Assembly: GCA_024291935.2 (NCBI GenBank)
Contig: CM044305.1
Coordinates: forward strand, 91,938,397 to 92,002,396
Length of the DNA: 64,000 bases
Reading direction: 5' to 3'
Source: Okapia johnstoni
Lineage: Eukaryota; Chordata; Mammalia; Artiodactyla; Giraffidae
Below the pieces are notes generated by a model. That model was not told where the DNA came from and did not search any database. It worked only from the letters and a program-made list of their open reading frames with translations. The position numbers were made by a program, and so were the translations under genes. Each line of letters opens with the position of its first letter. Positions within the stretch are counted from its first letter, which is position 1. Below, piece after piece: positions 43,101-55,097 of this stretch.

Positions 43101-43256
43101 AGTGCATGCATGTTTTATTTTCTACATCTGCACAGCTGTCTCCATGAAGAAGATATTTACACCAATGGCAATGTTGTTTAAGGATTTGAAATCTTATTTC
43201 TTTAAAAAAATTTTGTAATGAATCTTAAATGACAAATGTTTTCCTTTTCTTCTTAG

Positions 43257-43334
43257 TGATAATTCACAAGTGTTACAATCTGATTCAATAAGAACTCGAA
43301 GAAACAGTGCAATATGTATGACACAACACAGTCT
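43257..43334 (+). CDS. PABIR3: PABIR3 coding exon 2 (displaced weak donor)
   Basis: The acceptor TTTTCTTCTTAG|TGAT is strong. It encodes (G)DNSQVLQSDSIRTRRNSAICM then TQHSL, colinear with PABIR2 exon 2 and human FAM122C (NSQVLQ). PABIR2's donor follows a complete Leu codon (TTG|GTAAGT). The matching site here reads CTG|TTAAGA, so the expected donor is destroyed. The nearest GT is one base earlier, CT|GTTAAG, giving a 78-nt exon in phase 2 at both ends. If unspliced, TAG follows at 43351. The donor choice is inference. Confidence 0.7.
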
Positions 43335-43909
43335 GTTAAGAAAATGGTTATAGATGTGTGCTATTGTTGTTAACCAGTGGTTCTCAAACTTGCATGTGAA
43401 TCTGGAAGGCTTGTTAGAACAGATTACTGGCTCTCAACCCCAGAGTTTCTGATTCAGGAGTTTGGGGGTGGGGCCTGAGAATTTGCATTTCTAAACAAGT
43501 TTCCACTTTGAGAAACATTGTTCTAAACATTAGTGAAGGAAAAATAATCACACTGACTGCAGTTATGATTGGTGCAGCTGCTGCAGCTGCAGGAGAATCA
43601 ACTTTTAAATCCCACATGGATTTAACATTGAGGTTTGTTTTTATATATAAAACCATCTGGCTTCCAATTTTTAAAAGAATAATCTGATTTTGAGGGGGAA
43701 ATTTGCAAGTTCTCCTAAGGGTAATTTTCAGGCTTATAGTTTGACTTTATCTCATATTTATCCTGAATTGAAAATATAGTTTGTTTTTCATGGTGTTATA
43801 ATGCCATCTCTAAATGATAACTCATCTAGATCTAATTATCCTGTAAACAGGAAATATGCTTGTACGTCAGTAAGCCAAAGTGAATAAATGTTTCACTCTA
43901 GGAATCATT

Positions 43910-44750
43910 TTGTTGAGGTGAAATTCATATAGCACATAGTTATTTCAAAGTTACAATTCAGGGGCATTTGGTGAAGTCACAATGTTATTCAACCACCACC
44001 TCGCTCTTGTCTCAAAAAGCACACATCCTTGTTTTATTCCTGATTATAAGTGGAAAGCTTCCAGTGTTTCTTCATTGAGTATAATATTAGCTGAAGGTTT
44101 GGGTAAATGCCCTTTTTCATGTTAGGGAAATTCCTTTCTACTCCTGCTTGCTGAGTCTTTTTTTTTTATCATCAAAGGATGTTGAATTGTTTCAGAGGCT
44201 TTTTCTGTATCTATTCAGATGATTATGTTGTTTTTTCCTCTCCATTCTGTTAATATGATTTATTACTTTGGTTTTCTTTTGTTGAACCACCTTTGAATTC
44301 CTAAGATAGATCCCACTTAGTCTTGGTGTATAATCCTTTTAATGTACTATGGGATTTGGTTTGCTATTATTTTGTTGAGAATTTTTCCACTTACAGTCAT
44401 AAGGGATATTGGTCCATAGTTTTCTTGTAGTATCTTTGCTGCCTTTGGTATTGGGTTAATGCTGATATTATAGAATGTGTTAGGGAGTGTTCCTCTTATC
44501 TTTTTGGCAGAGTTTTATTAAGATTGGTGTTTATACTTTAAATGTTTGATAGAATTCACCAGTGAAGCCATCTGGCTGTAGACTTTTTTTTTGTTGGTCG
44601 GTTTTGGAAACAGATTCTCTTTCTTTATTTGTTAACAGGTCTGTTGAGATTTTATATTTCCTCTTTAGTTCGGTAATTTGTGTGTTTTTAGAAATTTGTC
44701 CATTTTGTTTAGATTATCTGCTTTGTTGATATACAGTTATTCATATATTT
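43910..44750 (-). mobile_element. L1 LINE fragment (ORF2/3' region)
   Basis: Antisense on +: ttgaggtgaaattcatatag, aggctttttctgtatctatt, ttgaaccacctttgaattcc, gggatattggtccatagttt, attcaccagtgaagccatct. These are ORF2 sequences read in reverse. Confidence 0.85.
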
Positions 44751-45062
44751 CTCTTATATGATTTAATTGATGGAAGCTATAGAACATTTTCATGAAATGC
44801 TATAGCTTGGATTCTATTTTAAAATATTGCTTTCTAATCTTAAAACTGAGTGCTTTCCTCTTTATAAAATGATATTCAACATTATTACCACAAATGCATT
44901 AATAGCATATTGGGGAAAAATTAGAACTGTTCATTAAACAAATCTTTCTTCCTCTATCCATTCCAGCTGGAGTGGAAGTAAAGATGAAATGGTGAGAAAT
45001 GACGTTGGAGTTGTAAACTTGTGAAAAATCTTGTAGGGCCTTAAAAGTCATTTTAAAGATTT

Positions 45063-45133
45063 TGCACCATGGCCTGAATTCAAACACCGGTTAGGGAAAC
45101 TAAGGTCCCATAAGCCATGCAGTACAGCCAAAA
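45063..45133 (+). mobile_element. CHR-type SINE 3' fragment
   Basis: Reads gaattcaaacaccggttagg, gaaactaaggtcccataagc, catgcagtacagcc and an A14 tail. Bounded by repeated aaagatttt. Confidence 0.7.
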
Positions 45134-45782
45134 AAAAAAAAAAGGAAAGATTTTCCACTTTATCCTATTGTCAATGGAAACTCATTGAAGAATTCTAAGT
45201 CTGTGATTGACCAAATCACAGACCAATCTAAGTCTGTGATCAAATTTTCACTTTTAAAAGATTACCCCGGCTTCAGAGTAGCAAGCAGATTGGAAAAGGA
45301 CAAAAGTAGATGCAAGAAGATCAGATGGACAACTGTAGTGACTCTGGCGAACAGCTGATAGTAACTTGGACAAATGTGTGGCAGTGGGAAGATCCATGAG
45401 ATATTTGAAAAGTAGGATCAGTTGGTGATTGATTCGATGAAGAGTGGGACACAATGGAGGCAAAGATGATTACTAGCTCTCTGACTTGGGCAACCGATGG
45501 GATAGTGGTACCAAGGAGAAAGGGAACATTGACAGAAGAGTAGATGTAGAAGGGAAGATGAATTTAGTTTTGGACTTGTTAAGTTTGAGGTTCTCTGATA
45601 TCTTCAGGTGGAAATGTTATATATACAAGTTTGAAGCTTGGGATAGAAATCTGGGCTAGAGATACATTTAGGATCATCAATAGATCATTATTTGAAGCTA
45701 TGGGAATGAATGAAATGACCTATGGAGAGAGTATAAGAGAAGAAGAGGAATGGGAAAAAGCTTTAAAAATCAATCTCAGAAA

Positions 45783-46909
45783 GTTCAGTTCAGTTCAGTT
45801 GCTCAGTTGTGTCTGACTCTTTGTGACCCTATGGACTGCAGCACGCCAGACCTCCCTGTCCATCACCAACACCCAGAGTTTACTCAAACTCATGTCCATT
45901 GAGTCGGTGATGCCATCCAACTACCTCATCCTCTGTTGTCCCCTTCTCCTCCCACCTTCAATCTTTCCCAGCATCAGGGTCTTTTCCAATGAGTCAGTTC
46001 TTCGAATCAGGTGGCCCAAGTATTGGAGTTTCAGCTTCAACATCAGTCCTTCCAACGAATATTCAGGACTGATTTCCTTTACGATGGACCGGTTGGATCT
46101 CTTTGCAGCCCAAGGCACTCTCAAGAGCCTTCTCCAACACCACAGTTCAAAAGCATCAATTCTTCTGCACTCAGCTTTCTTTATAGTCCAACTCTTACAT
46201 CCATACATGACTACTGGAAAAGCCATAGCCTTGACTAGATGGACCTTTGTTGGCAAAGGAATGTCTCTGCTTTTCAATATGCTGTCTAGGTTGGTCATAA
46301 CTTTCCTTCCAAGGAGTAAGCGTCTTTTAATATCATGGCTGCAATCGCCACCTGCAGTGATTTTGGAGCCCCCAAAATAAAGTCTGTCCCTGTTTCCACT
46401 GTTTCTCCATCTATTTGCCATGAAGTGATGGGACCAGATGCCATGATCTTAGTTTTCTGAATGTTGAGCTTTAAGCCAACTTTTTCACTCTCCTCTTTCA
46501 CTTTCATCAAGAGTCTCTTTAGTTCTTCTTCACTTTCTGCCATAAGGGTGGTGTCATCCGCATATCTGAGGTTATTGATATTTCTCCCGGCAATCTTGAT
46601 TCCAGCTTGTGTTTCATCCAGCCCAGCATTTCTCATGATGTACTCTGCATATAATTTAAATAAGCAGGGTGACAATATACAGCCTTGACATACTTCTTTC
46701 CTGATTTGGAACCAGTCTGTTGTTCCATGTCAAGTTCTAACTGTTGCTTCTTGATCTGCATACAGATTTCTCAAGAGGTAGGTCAGGTGGTCTGGTATGC
46801 CCATCTCTTTAAGAATTTTCCACAGTTTGTTGTCATCCACAGCCAAAGGTTTTGGCATAGTCAATAAAGCAGAAATAGATGTTTTCCTGGAACTCTCTTG
46901 CTTTTTCGA
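45783..46909 (-). mobile_element. BovB LINE, 5' truncated, with TSD
   Basis: The left end is the BovB 3' terminus (gttcagttcagttcagttgc). Minus-strand frames include the YADD box (RYADDTTLMAESEEELKRLL) and the C-terminal KAMAFPVVMYGCKSWTIKK. A perfect 12-bp duplication caatctcagaaa lies at 45771-45782 and 46910-46921. Inactive: frameshifted and truncated. Confidence 0.94.
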
Positions 46910-47194
46910 CAATCTCAGAAAAGGCTCCACCAAATAAGACTATGATGGAGTGGTCAGAGAGATGGGAGGAGACTCAGGAGAGAGTAGTACCATGAAAAAC
47001 CACAGAAAACAAAAGTCAGCCAAAGGTTTTGGCATAGTCAATAAAGCAGAAATAGATGTTTTCCTGGAACTCTCTTGCTTTTTCGACAATCTCAGAAAAG
47101 GCTCCACCAAATAAGACTATGATGGAGTGGTCAGAGAGATGGGAGGAGACTCAGGAGAGAGTAGTACCATGAAAAACCACAGAAAACAAAAGTC
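46841..47194. repeat. Perfect 177-bp tandem duplication
   Basis: 46841-47017 and 47018-47194 are identical by eye. Each copy contains the BovB 5'-truncation end, its right-hand TSD and ~95 bp of host DNA, so the duplication happened after the BovB insertion. Confidence 0.95.
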
Positions 47195-47496
47195 AAGTGG
47201 TTAAACATGATAAAGACTGAAAGGTGTCCTTTGAGTTACCAAAATGGAGCTTATTCATGAACTTTTATTTGAAAGAAAGTTCAGTGGAGAAAAGAGTAGA
47301 AGAAGCCAGAATGGATTGGGTTAAAAAATGACTGAGAGGCAAGGACCTATAAATGGCACTATACATATGAACTTGATTATCTGGGGGCAGATTATCTTTG
47401 TAAAATGGGAATGTAATAGCATCTGCCTCATAAGTTTGTTGTGATTATATCAATCAGTGTAAAACACTTGGTACAGCAATGATACTTACTAAAAAT

Positions 47497-47578
47497 GAAA
47501 GTTGTCCAACTCTTTGCCACCCCATGGACTGTAGCCCACCAGGCTCCTCTATCCATGGAATTCTCCAGGCAAGAACAC
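47497..47578 (-). mobile_element. Bov-tA SINE fragment
   Basis: Reads gttgtccaactctttgccac, ccaccaggctcctctatcca, ttctccaggcaagaacactg. Confidence 0.85.
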
Positions 47579-48421
47579 TGCTAAATGCTCATTAAATATA
47601 TTTTTTAATAGTAATAGTACCTATGTAGAGAAACTAGGTACCTGGCATTTTTTAAATGCATAATTTTCCTTAGGATTTCTAGGCTCTTAATTCCCATAAG
47701 GTTCAGCTTAATATCATGCATATTTAAAATAAACCATCTTGTTCAATGGATTGGGTTTGGCAGAACTGAAGTCATTTTAACATATTTGATGATGAGAATT
47801 TCAAGGCTTATTGGTTTAGCTTGCTGTAAGAGCATTATGCATATGCTTTTATTTTGTTTCAAGCATTACCTCATTATAAGATTTATGAAGATATATATTT
47901 GCCTTCACTATAGATAGGCTGAATTATCTAGGAGAATGAAATGATAATTAGAATGTTTTGGGGAAAAGCAACAAAATTCAACTAGAAGTGACTTAAACAA
48001 TAAGAGACCTGTATTATATCAAATAACAAGAAGTTTTGTGAAAGGAGGTTCCAGGGTTGGTTACTTCAGTGGCTCAGCGATGTCATCAGAGGCCCAGGTT
48101 TCTTCTGTCTTTCCACTCTACCATCCTGAGCAGCCTCACTCGCCTTTGTACCTAGTAATTAAACCCAGGGTTCAGAATCACATGTATAACATGATCTTCT
48201 ATATATTTATAGATGTCAAGAAGGATATATATCAATCTATTATTAGTAGTTATCTCTGGAGCATGGAACTGTGGGAAAATTTTTACTTCTGCCCTGTGTA
48301 TTTCTATACTATTTGAATGTTTTTCGCAGAACATCAACAATAGAGATGTTTTCATTTCTAGCTAATATATCACATTGCAAAATAGAAAAATCATTCTTGA
48401 CACAAATATTGTTTCGAAAAT

Positions 48422-48702
48422 ATAATTGTCCCTTTGTACCTTGGTATCCATGGGGGATTGATTCCATGATGCAGATGATACCAAAATCTGAGTATGTTCC
48501 AGTCCCATAGCCTGCCCTCCATAACCAACGGTTTGAATCTTCAGATTCAACCAGCCACAGGTTGTGTATTGTTTGCAATCTGCGGTTGTTTGAACCCATG
48601 AGTGGGAACACTCAAGGCCAGCTGTATATTTATTGAAAAAAAAATCCATGTATAAATCGATTTGTGCACTTCAAACCCATGTTGTTCAAGGGACAACTGT
48701 AC
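48422..48702. mobile_element. Tigger-like DNA transposon remnant
   Basis: Terminal inverted repeats: left aattgtccctttgtacc, right ttcaagggacaactgt, with TA at both ends. The interior has tatccatgggggattgattc and gtataaatcgatttgtgcac, as in pogo/Tigger MITEs. Subfamily not assigned. Confidence 0.65.
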
Positions 48703-48769
48703 TTAAAAAGTGTTACTGAATGCATGAACCTTAAGTTTAAGGATCATGTCTCATGCTAGACTGTCCCTA

Positions 48770-49035
48770 AATTTGGTGCTGCAGGAATCTAGAGTATTCA
48801 AATTCCCAGAGACAGAGATTGGAATAACGTTTGCCAGGGGCTTGAGGGCGGTGTTCTTTCATGGGTCTATAGAGTTTCGTGTTTGCAAGATGAAAAGGAT
48901 TCTAGAGATTGGCCACATAACAACACAAATGTACTTATTTAACAGTACTAATTGTACTGAACAGCACAATTAAAAAATGATAAATGTAAGATGGTAAATT
49001 TTATGTATATTTTACCACAATTTAAAAAAATTTAA
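48770..49035 (+). mobile_element. Old L1M-like 3' end
   Basis: Reads taagatggtaaattttatgt, atattttaccacaattt and a terminal A run, typical of old L1 3' ends. Upstream part poorly resolved. Confidence 0.45.
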
Positions 49036-49120
49036 CTGGCAGTGATTTTAATGTATTAAAATGTAGGTAGAACAGTGTTTTAGAAAAAAACTGTGGTGAT
49101 TGAGGGCATTTATAATCATC

Positions 49121-49335
49121 TCTCTCTCTCTCTCTAGTTGCTAAGTCGTGTCTGATTCTTGCGACCCCATGTACTGTAACCTGCCAGGCTCCTCTGTCCA
49201 TGGGATTCTCCAGGCAAAAATATTGGACTGGGTTGCCATTTCCTTCTCCAGGGGATCTTCCAAACCCAGGAATCGAACCCAGGTCTCCTGCATTGCAGGC
49301 AGATTCTTTACTGACTGACTATAAGGGAAGCCCTG
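49121..49335 (-). mobile_element. Bov-tA SINE with (TC)n start
   Basis: (TC)n then agttgctaagtcgtgtctga, gttgccatttccttctccag, gactataagggaagccctga. Confidence 0.9.
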
Positions 49336-49477
49336 AGCTATGAAGAATTATGGGTGCCATTTAACACACAAATAGAGATGTATATTACAAACCTTGTAAA
49401 AACCTGCTATCTCACAATTATTTTCTTAATTAAGCTCAAATTTTTCTTCCCCACTGTCAGGAAATCACTGCACCCCA

Positions 49478-49606
49478 TCCCACTTTTTCTTTTCTTGGCC
49501 ACACTACACAGCATGCAGGATCTCAGTTCCCTGATCAGGGGTCAAAGCTGTGCCCCCTGCGTTGGGAGCATGGAGTCTTAAACACTGGACCACCAGGGAA
49601 GTCCCA
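49478..49606 (-). mobile_element. CHR-type SINE
   Basis: Reads cttttcttggccacactaca, gatctcagttccctgatcag, aacactggaccaccagggaa. Reversed full-length copy. Confidence 0.85.
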
Positions 49607-51404
49607 CTCCACCCCACTTCTGATGAGCAGTAACGGAGGTCCTCTTCTGCTTATGGAGACTATATCTTCCCCCGAATTACCCCTTTCTGTATCCCCTGAA
49701 ACCTCTGAGGTTGGCATGCCTGTTTCCAACTCTTCCACTAGGTATTCTCTTCCTGGAAACTCTGTTAAACTTGGTGCAGCTCTGTCTTCTCCATCTCCAC
49801 CTCCACCTACTCCAGCAGAAGCAGGAAAAGTTTTTCATCTTCCTGTCGGGAACAGTTGGACTTTACTTGAGCAATTGGTCTGTTTTAATTTTATGGCTAC
49901 TAACGTTGACCTGATTTGGTTTTGCTTTACACATTGGCAACTATGAACTCTAAATCTAATTTATGGCCCACGTGGTAATGAGTGTGTAATACATTCCTTA
50001 TCCTGCTTTATGCTCTGTCCTTCTAGCCTACATTCAGTTCATGTTCAGTATCTTCATAACCCATTTTAAATTGTTTGGGGAACTAGGCAGAGGCATTCAT
50101 AAACATAGCATACAACCCTTGTTCAGAATTTCCTAAGTGCTTTATCTCTAGTAACTACAATAAAAAATAGGTTAAAATTAGCAAACCTAGGAAAGTTTAG
50201 CATTTTTAAAATTTAATGTCTTTACAATATTAGTTTTCTGTGGTTTCTCTTAAATGGAACTAAGCATGATGTTTCCTCTGATCTTAATTCCTTCACTAGA
50301 GATAACACTTGGGAATCAGCTTCACCCAGCACCCTCCCAGGCCCCCGCTCCCACTCTTACCCTCCCTGCCCTGTGACACCATTCCTGGTGCTGGTACTCT
50401 TGCTTCCTTCCAAGGACTTTTTTCCCCTAAAGTGTGAGAGAATGACACAGTGGGAAATTTATTAATACACGAAACATACCAGTGACATTTATTGACATCT
50501 CAGGGAACTACTTCTATTTTAAAACTTAGTTTCATACAGAAAAATTACCTGAAGCAACTCCCTTGGATATACCACCTATAGTACTTAACCTTTGGGAGAA
50601 TTCTCTTCTAAATGCCTTTTCTACAATTAATTTTCCAAGTTATTACTAAAAGACCAACCAAGTCCAATATTTGATCCATATTTTGTTCAATTTAAAAGTT
50701 TTATTGTGGCTTATAATTATCTAGCTCAGCTCAGTTTCAAACCCTACCTTCCATAGACATTTCACACTGTATCCTTATTGATGTCATCAATTTCAGTCAG
50801 GCAGTCTTCTCAGGATTTCCTTGATAAAGTTTTTCCCATTAGGAAATTCTGAGCCTTTGCCTGAAGCTAAACTGATTCCTTCCTGTCTTTTCAGTTCAGT
50901 TCAGTTGCTCAGTCGTGTCCAGCTCTTTGCAACCCCATGGACTGCAGCACGCGAGGCTTCCCTGTCCATCACCAACCCCTAGAGCTTGCTCAAACTCATG
51001 TCCATTGAGTCAGTGATGCCATCCAACCATCTCATCCTCTGTTGTCCCCTTCTCCTCCCGCCTTCAATCTTTCCCAGCATCAGGATCTTTTCCAACGAGT
51101 CAGTTCTTCGCATCAGGTGGCCAAAGTATTGGAGCTTCAGCTTGAGCATCAGTCCTTCCAATGAATATTCAGGACTGGTTTCCTTTAGGATGGACGGGTT
51201 GGATCTCCTTGCAGTCCAAGGGACTCTCAAGAGTCTTCTCCAACGCCACAGTTCAAAAGCATCAATTCTTCAGCACTCAGCTTTCTTTATGGTCCAACTC
51301 TCACATTCATACATGACTACTAGAAAAACTATAGCTTTAACTAGATGGAACTTTGTCAGCAAAGTAATGTCTTTTCTTTTTAATATGTTGTCTAGGTTTG
51401 TCAT

Positions 51405-51718
51405 GGGCTTCCCTGATAGCTCAGTTGGTAAAGAATCTGCCTGCAATACAGGAGACCCCAGTTTGATTCCTGGGTCGGGAAGATCCCCTGGAGAAGGGAT
51501 AGGCTACCCACTCCAGTATTCTTGGGCTTCCCTGGTGGCTCAGCTGGTAAAGAATTCGCCTGCAATGTGGGAAACCTGGGTTCAATCCCTGGGTTGGGAA
51601 GATCCCCTGGAGAAGGGAAAGGCTACCCACTCCAGTATTTTGGCCTAAAGAATTCCATGGACTGTATAGCTCATGGGGTTGCAAAGAGTGGGACACAACT
51701 GAGTGACTTTCACTTCAC
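51405..51718 (+). mobile_element. Bov-tA tandem pair inside BovB
   Basis: Two consecutive tRNA heads (gggcttccctgatagctcag at 51405 and gggcttccctggtggctcag at ~51525) and one tail (gagtgggacacaactgagtg). An 11-bp duplication aggtttgtcat at 51394-51404 and 51719-51729 encloses both, so they inserted as one unit. Confidence 0.92.
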
Positions 51719-51896
51719 AGGTTTGTCATAACTTTTCTTCCAAGGAGCAAGCATCTTTTAATTTCATGGCTGCAATCACCGTCTGCAGTGATTTTGGAGC
51801 CCAAGAAAGTAGTCTGTCACTGTTTCCTTTGCTTCCTCATCTATTTGTCATGAAGTGATGGGACCAGATGCCATGATCTTAGTTTTTTGAATGTTG

Positions 51897-51950
51897 TTTT
51901 TTTTTTTAATAAATTTATTTATTTTAGTTGGGGGCTAATTACTTTACAAT
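51897..51950 (-). mobile_element. 54-bp L1 3' scrap inside BovB
   Basis: Poly(T), aataaatttatttattttag and ttgggggctaattactttac. The 8-bp duplication gaatgttg lies at 51889-51896 and 51951-51958. Same L1 tail as the insertion beside PABIR2 exon 3. Confidence 0.88.
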
Positions 51951-52721
51951 GAATGTTGAGTTTTAAGCCAACTTTTTCACTCTCCTATTTCACTTTCATC
52001 AAGAGGCTCTTTAGTTCCTCTTTGCTTTTTGCCATAAGGATGGTGTCATGTGCATATCTGAGGTTATTGATATTTCTCCCAGCAATCTTGATTTTAGCTT
52101 GTGTTTCATCCAGCCTGGCATTTCACACGATGTACCCTGCATATAAGTTAAATAAGCAGGGTGACAATATACGGCCTTGACGTTCTTCTTTAGATATTAG
52201 TTAAAAATAATCTCTTTCAGGAAGTCTTTCATAATTAAAAGAGTTTGACACACCATGCAATTCTCTTCTTTTATTTTTTTTCAATAGCAATCATTTATAA
52301 TATAGATAAAGCACCATCTTGTACATAGAATGTATTATATATTTAAGTTCAAGCAATTATGTCTTTTCAATTAGATTGTAAATCTTATAAAACCTAGTGT
52401 TGCACCTTCTATATTGTGAACTTTCTGGGCATTTGAATGATGATGATATGAGCATCAGTAACATGAATTAAACTTGTTAAAATTCTGCTTGTTTAAAGAT
52501 ATATATGTGTGTGGAAATAAATGAGAACTTTTTAAAGGTAAAACTAAATTTTTTTAAGATTTGGTGTGTGTTACTGCACAACTTCTCAATGATTAATGCT
52601 AATAGTGGGGCACATTGGGAGAGAATATCTAAAACTCTTTATTGGATAAATCACAGTGTTTTCTACTTGCTTTGGAAAATAGATTATTTTTATAATATCC
52701 CTTAAGAGTTGGCATACAATT

Positions 52722-52929
52722 AAAAATAAAAACGTTAATTTGGTTGCATCAGGTTGTGACACATGGGCTCTCTCATCACGGTCCATGGAAAAATGCACAG
52801 ACTGTCTAATTGTGGCATACAGGCTCCAAAGTGGCCTGTGGGATCTTAGTTCTCCAACCTGGGATTGAACCCATGTCCCCCTGCATTGCAAGGCAGATTC
52901 TCAACCACTGGACCACCACGGAAATCCCG
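52722..52929 (-). mobile_element. CHR-type SINE
   Basis: Reversed copy ending cactggaccaccacggaaat. Perfect duplication ggcatacaatt at 52711-52721 and 52930-52940. Confidence 0.85.
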
Positions 52930-53235
52930 GGCATACAATTTTTTAAAAATTAGTAGTAATATCTAATGTTGGAGAGGTACAAGGAAATCAAGATCTTCAT
53001 AACACTGCTGGAAAGTGAATTTGTATGAGCTTTCTGGAGGGTAGTTCAGCAATGGGTATCAACAGCTTTGTGATCCAGAAATTCCAACTCTATGAATTTA
53101 TCCTAAAGAATTCATTAAGGATACATGTAAAGATTAGCTTAAAGGTTGTTATCATAGCATTATTTATATGTGGCAACAGTATGAATGTCCTGCAACAGGG
53201 AACAGATTAAATAAATGACCTTCCTTATCTGTGTT

Positions 53236-53545
53236 TGAGTCCCAGTTCTAGCAATTATTAGCTGTATTACTAGGCAAGTTGCTTAATTTCTCTGGCCTTC
53301 AGTTTTCTAAATTTAAAATGGTGACAATAGGGAATTCCCTGACAGTCCAATGGATAGAACTCTGTGTTTCCTCTGCAGGGGGCATAGGTTCAATCCCTGG
53401 TCAGGGAACTAAGATCCTACAAGCCACAGAGTGTGGCCAATAAAAAAATGGGGACAGTGGAAACAATAATAATATCTATATCATGGAGTTGTGAGAATTG
53501 AGTGGTCTAAGATATGTCTGGCACATAAATAGGGGCTTCTTCTTA
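53236..53545 (+). mobile_element. MIR split by a CHR SINE
   Basis: MIR left part (ttgagtcccagttctagcaa, cttcagttttctaaatttaa) and right part (gtctggcacataaatagg) flank a CHR SINE at 53331-53445, with similar aaaatgg.gaca sequence on both sides. Confidence 0.7.
53331..53445 (+). mobile_element. CHR-type SINE
   Basis: Reads gggaattccctgacagtcca, ataggttcaatccctggtca, agatcctacaagccacagag, A tail. Confidence 0.85.
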
Positions 53546-53839
53546 TGGTACTTCTATAGTAATGGTGTTGCAGGTGAATTTTAACATGGAAAGCCTTTTA
53601 AAAATGGTGTTGCAGATAAATGTTAACATGGAAAGGTACTTGGAATATATTTGGGTTTTGTTTTGCTTCTGTTTACCATACAGTACAAAAGAGGCAACCA
53701 AAGTGTTTTATATCATAGATTTTACTTCTGACTCCTTTGAATGTTCATTTCTTTGACTAAAAGGAGAGACTTGCTTGGAAAACCAGGAGTGCTTAGGCAG
53801 GGTGGGGGGAAAGGCAATGCTGACGTTATCCTCACAGGG

Positions 53840-54613
53840 ATGGGCACAAGGGGATTGTTAATAGCAAACTGATTTTGTAGAACTGTCAGCTGGAAGCACA
53901 GACGGCCCACTTCTGGACACTTGTGCCATGTCAGGCATCACCCCTACAACCCAGGCAAAGCAACACTTCCTGGTAGTCATTCTTGCTGTCCTCCTGAATG
54001 TCGTAGTACAGGGCCCCACTGCACTTTCCCTTAAATTCAGACCCAATTTTTTAATGTGTCCCCTTCCTTCACTGCAGGATACCATGATTCTAATTAGGAC
54101 CTTATCATGAGTTCCCTTGCCCTTCATGGTGTTGTACAGTCAGTCAGCAAAATACAGAGGCTTCTTGTTCTAAATACACTGGACCAGATCCAGGAAAGCA
54201 TTTTCCTTTGACCTCCTTCTTGATTGTAAGGGCTATAGCACCCTTTCAAAATACAGGTGACCCAGGCACAACACTTCCTGGTCATTATAATTCTTGCTTG
54301 AGGAGGTGATTTCAATGAGTTTTCATCAGTCACTAGCCCCTTCACTTCGCTGCTGATGCAAGTCCCTTTTCGTTCCTTCTCTGACAGGCAAAAGTAATAT
54401 TATGCCTTGTTCTTTGCTTTAGATGGTCAAATTGTTGATGATGATGACTTCAACCACATCTTTAGTCCTGATGGCCGTTTCAGTGTTCAAAACATCCCAC
54501 TCAGCATCAAAGTTGGTATATGCTTTGACTAACATGTATGCATTTGAGGGTGTATAGTGGTCACCTTCTAAACTGCACTTGTGCAGAATTTAATGAACAG
54601 TAGATATTTTGAT
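53840..54613 (-). pseudogene. ANXA2 (annexin A2) processed pseudogene, rearranged
   Basis: Minus strand. Recognisable in order are the N-terminal region near 54600-54430 ([19 protein letters not shown]), the YSPY...KKEVKG region near 54235, the KPLYFAD region near 54160, MKGKGTHDKVLIRIMV near 54120, and the C-terminus with 3' UTR (GACATGGCACAAGTGTCCAG) near 53930. The start codon is ATA. There are stops and frameshifts, and the centre of the 339-residue annexin is missing or scrambled. The lack of introns marks it as a retrocopy. Not translated into annexin. Confidence 0.88.
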
Positions 54614-55097
54614 AGAAGCCAGACCAGGAGCTAAGAGCTCAGGAGCTCCAGATGCAGAGCTAGCATGTGTTATTAGAAAAAATAAAAAACTCAAACTGGA
54701 AAATAGTATCTGGAAAAATAAACACTGACATATTTACTATGGTCATTTCTGGATAGTGAGTAATGCTTTTTTTCCTCATTAATTATGTTTTATACTGAGC
54801 ATGTATTGATTGTTTCATAATGAGAAAAAAGTGAGTTAATTTCTGTTGAAAAAAATTAAAGATCAGGATTCATAGGTTGTGAATCTGCTTAGTATGATGT
54901 TGTAATGATGGATTTGTGTTACTATACATTTGTCTGAACCCATGATGTATAACACCGAGAGTGAACTCTAATATAAGTTATGAACTTTGGTTGATGGTGT
55001 GTCAATGTCATTGAACTTTGGCTGTTTCCTCCACCCTCTAGAAAATAATAAGAAAAAAACTGATTTCAGAACTATATTAAGCAAAATATAATTGGTG

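Larger units (their letters stand above)
36422..43256 (+). other. PABIR3: PABIR3 intron 1
   Basis: 6.8 kb with two BovA2 groups (36974-37252, 37276-37450), Bov-tA copies (38575-38780, 39587-39722, 41693-41904), a reversed BovB (39868-40500), L1 3' ends (40620-40825, 42290-42490) and a GT microsatellite (43075-43100). No further exon recognised. Confidence 0.75.
50893..52183 (-). mobile_element. BovB LINE, interrupted by SINEs and an L1 scrap
   Basis: The left end is the BovB 3' terminus (cagttcagttcagttgctca); it runs to gggtgacaatatacggcctt. It is split by a Bov-tA pair (51405-51718) and an L1 3' scrap (51897-51950), both with duplications. The long + frame at 50986-51648 is antisense to BovB. 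Confidence 0.92.

Noticed and set aside
43257..43353. Exon 2 of PABIR3 as a terminal exon ending at TAG 43351
   Set aside because: Possible as an isoform, but exons 3-5 remain recognisable and in frame downstream, so internal use is more likely.
50986..51648. 220-codon plus-strand frame
   Set aside because: It is the antisense of BovB joined to a Bov-tA. The same pseudo-peptide recurs at 45823 and 62679, as expected for repeats.
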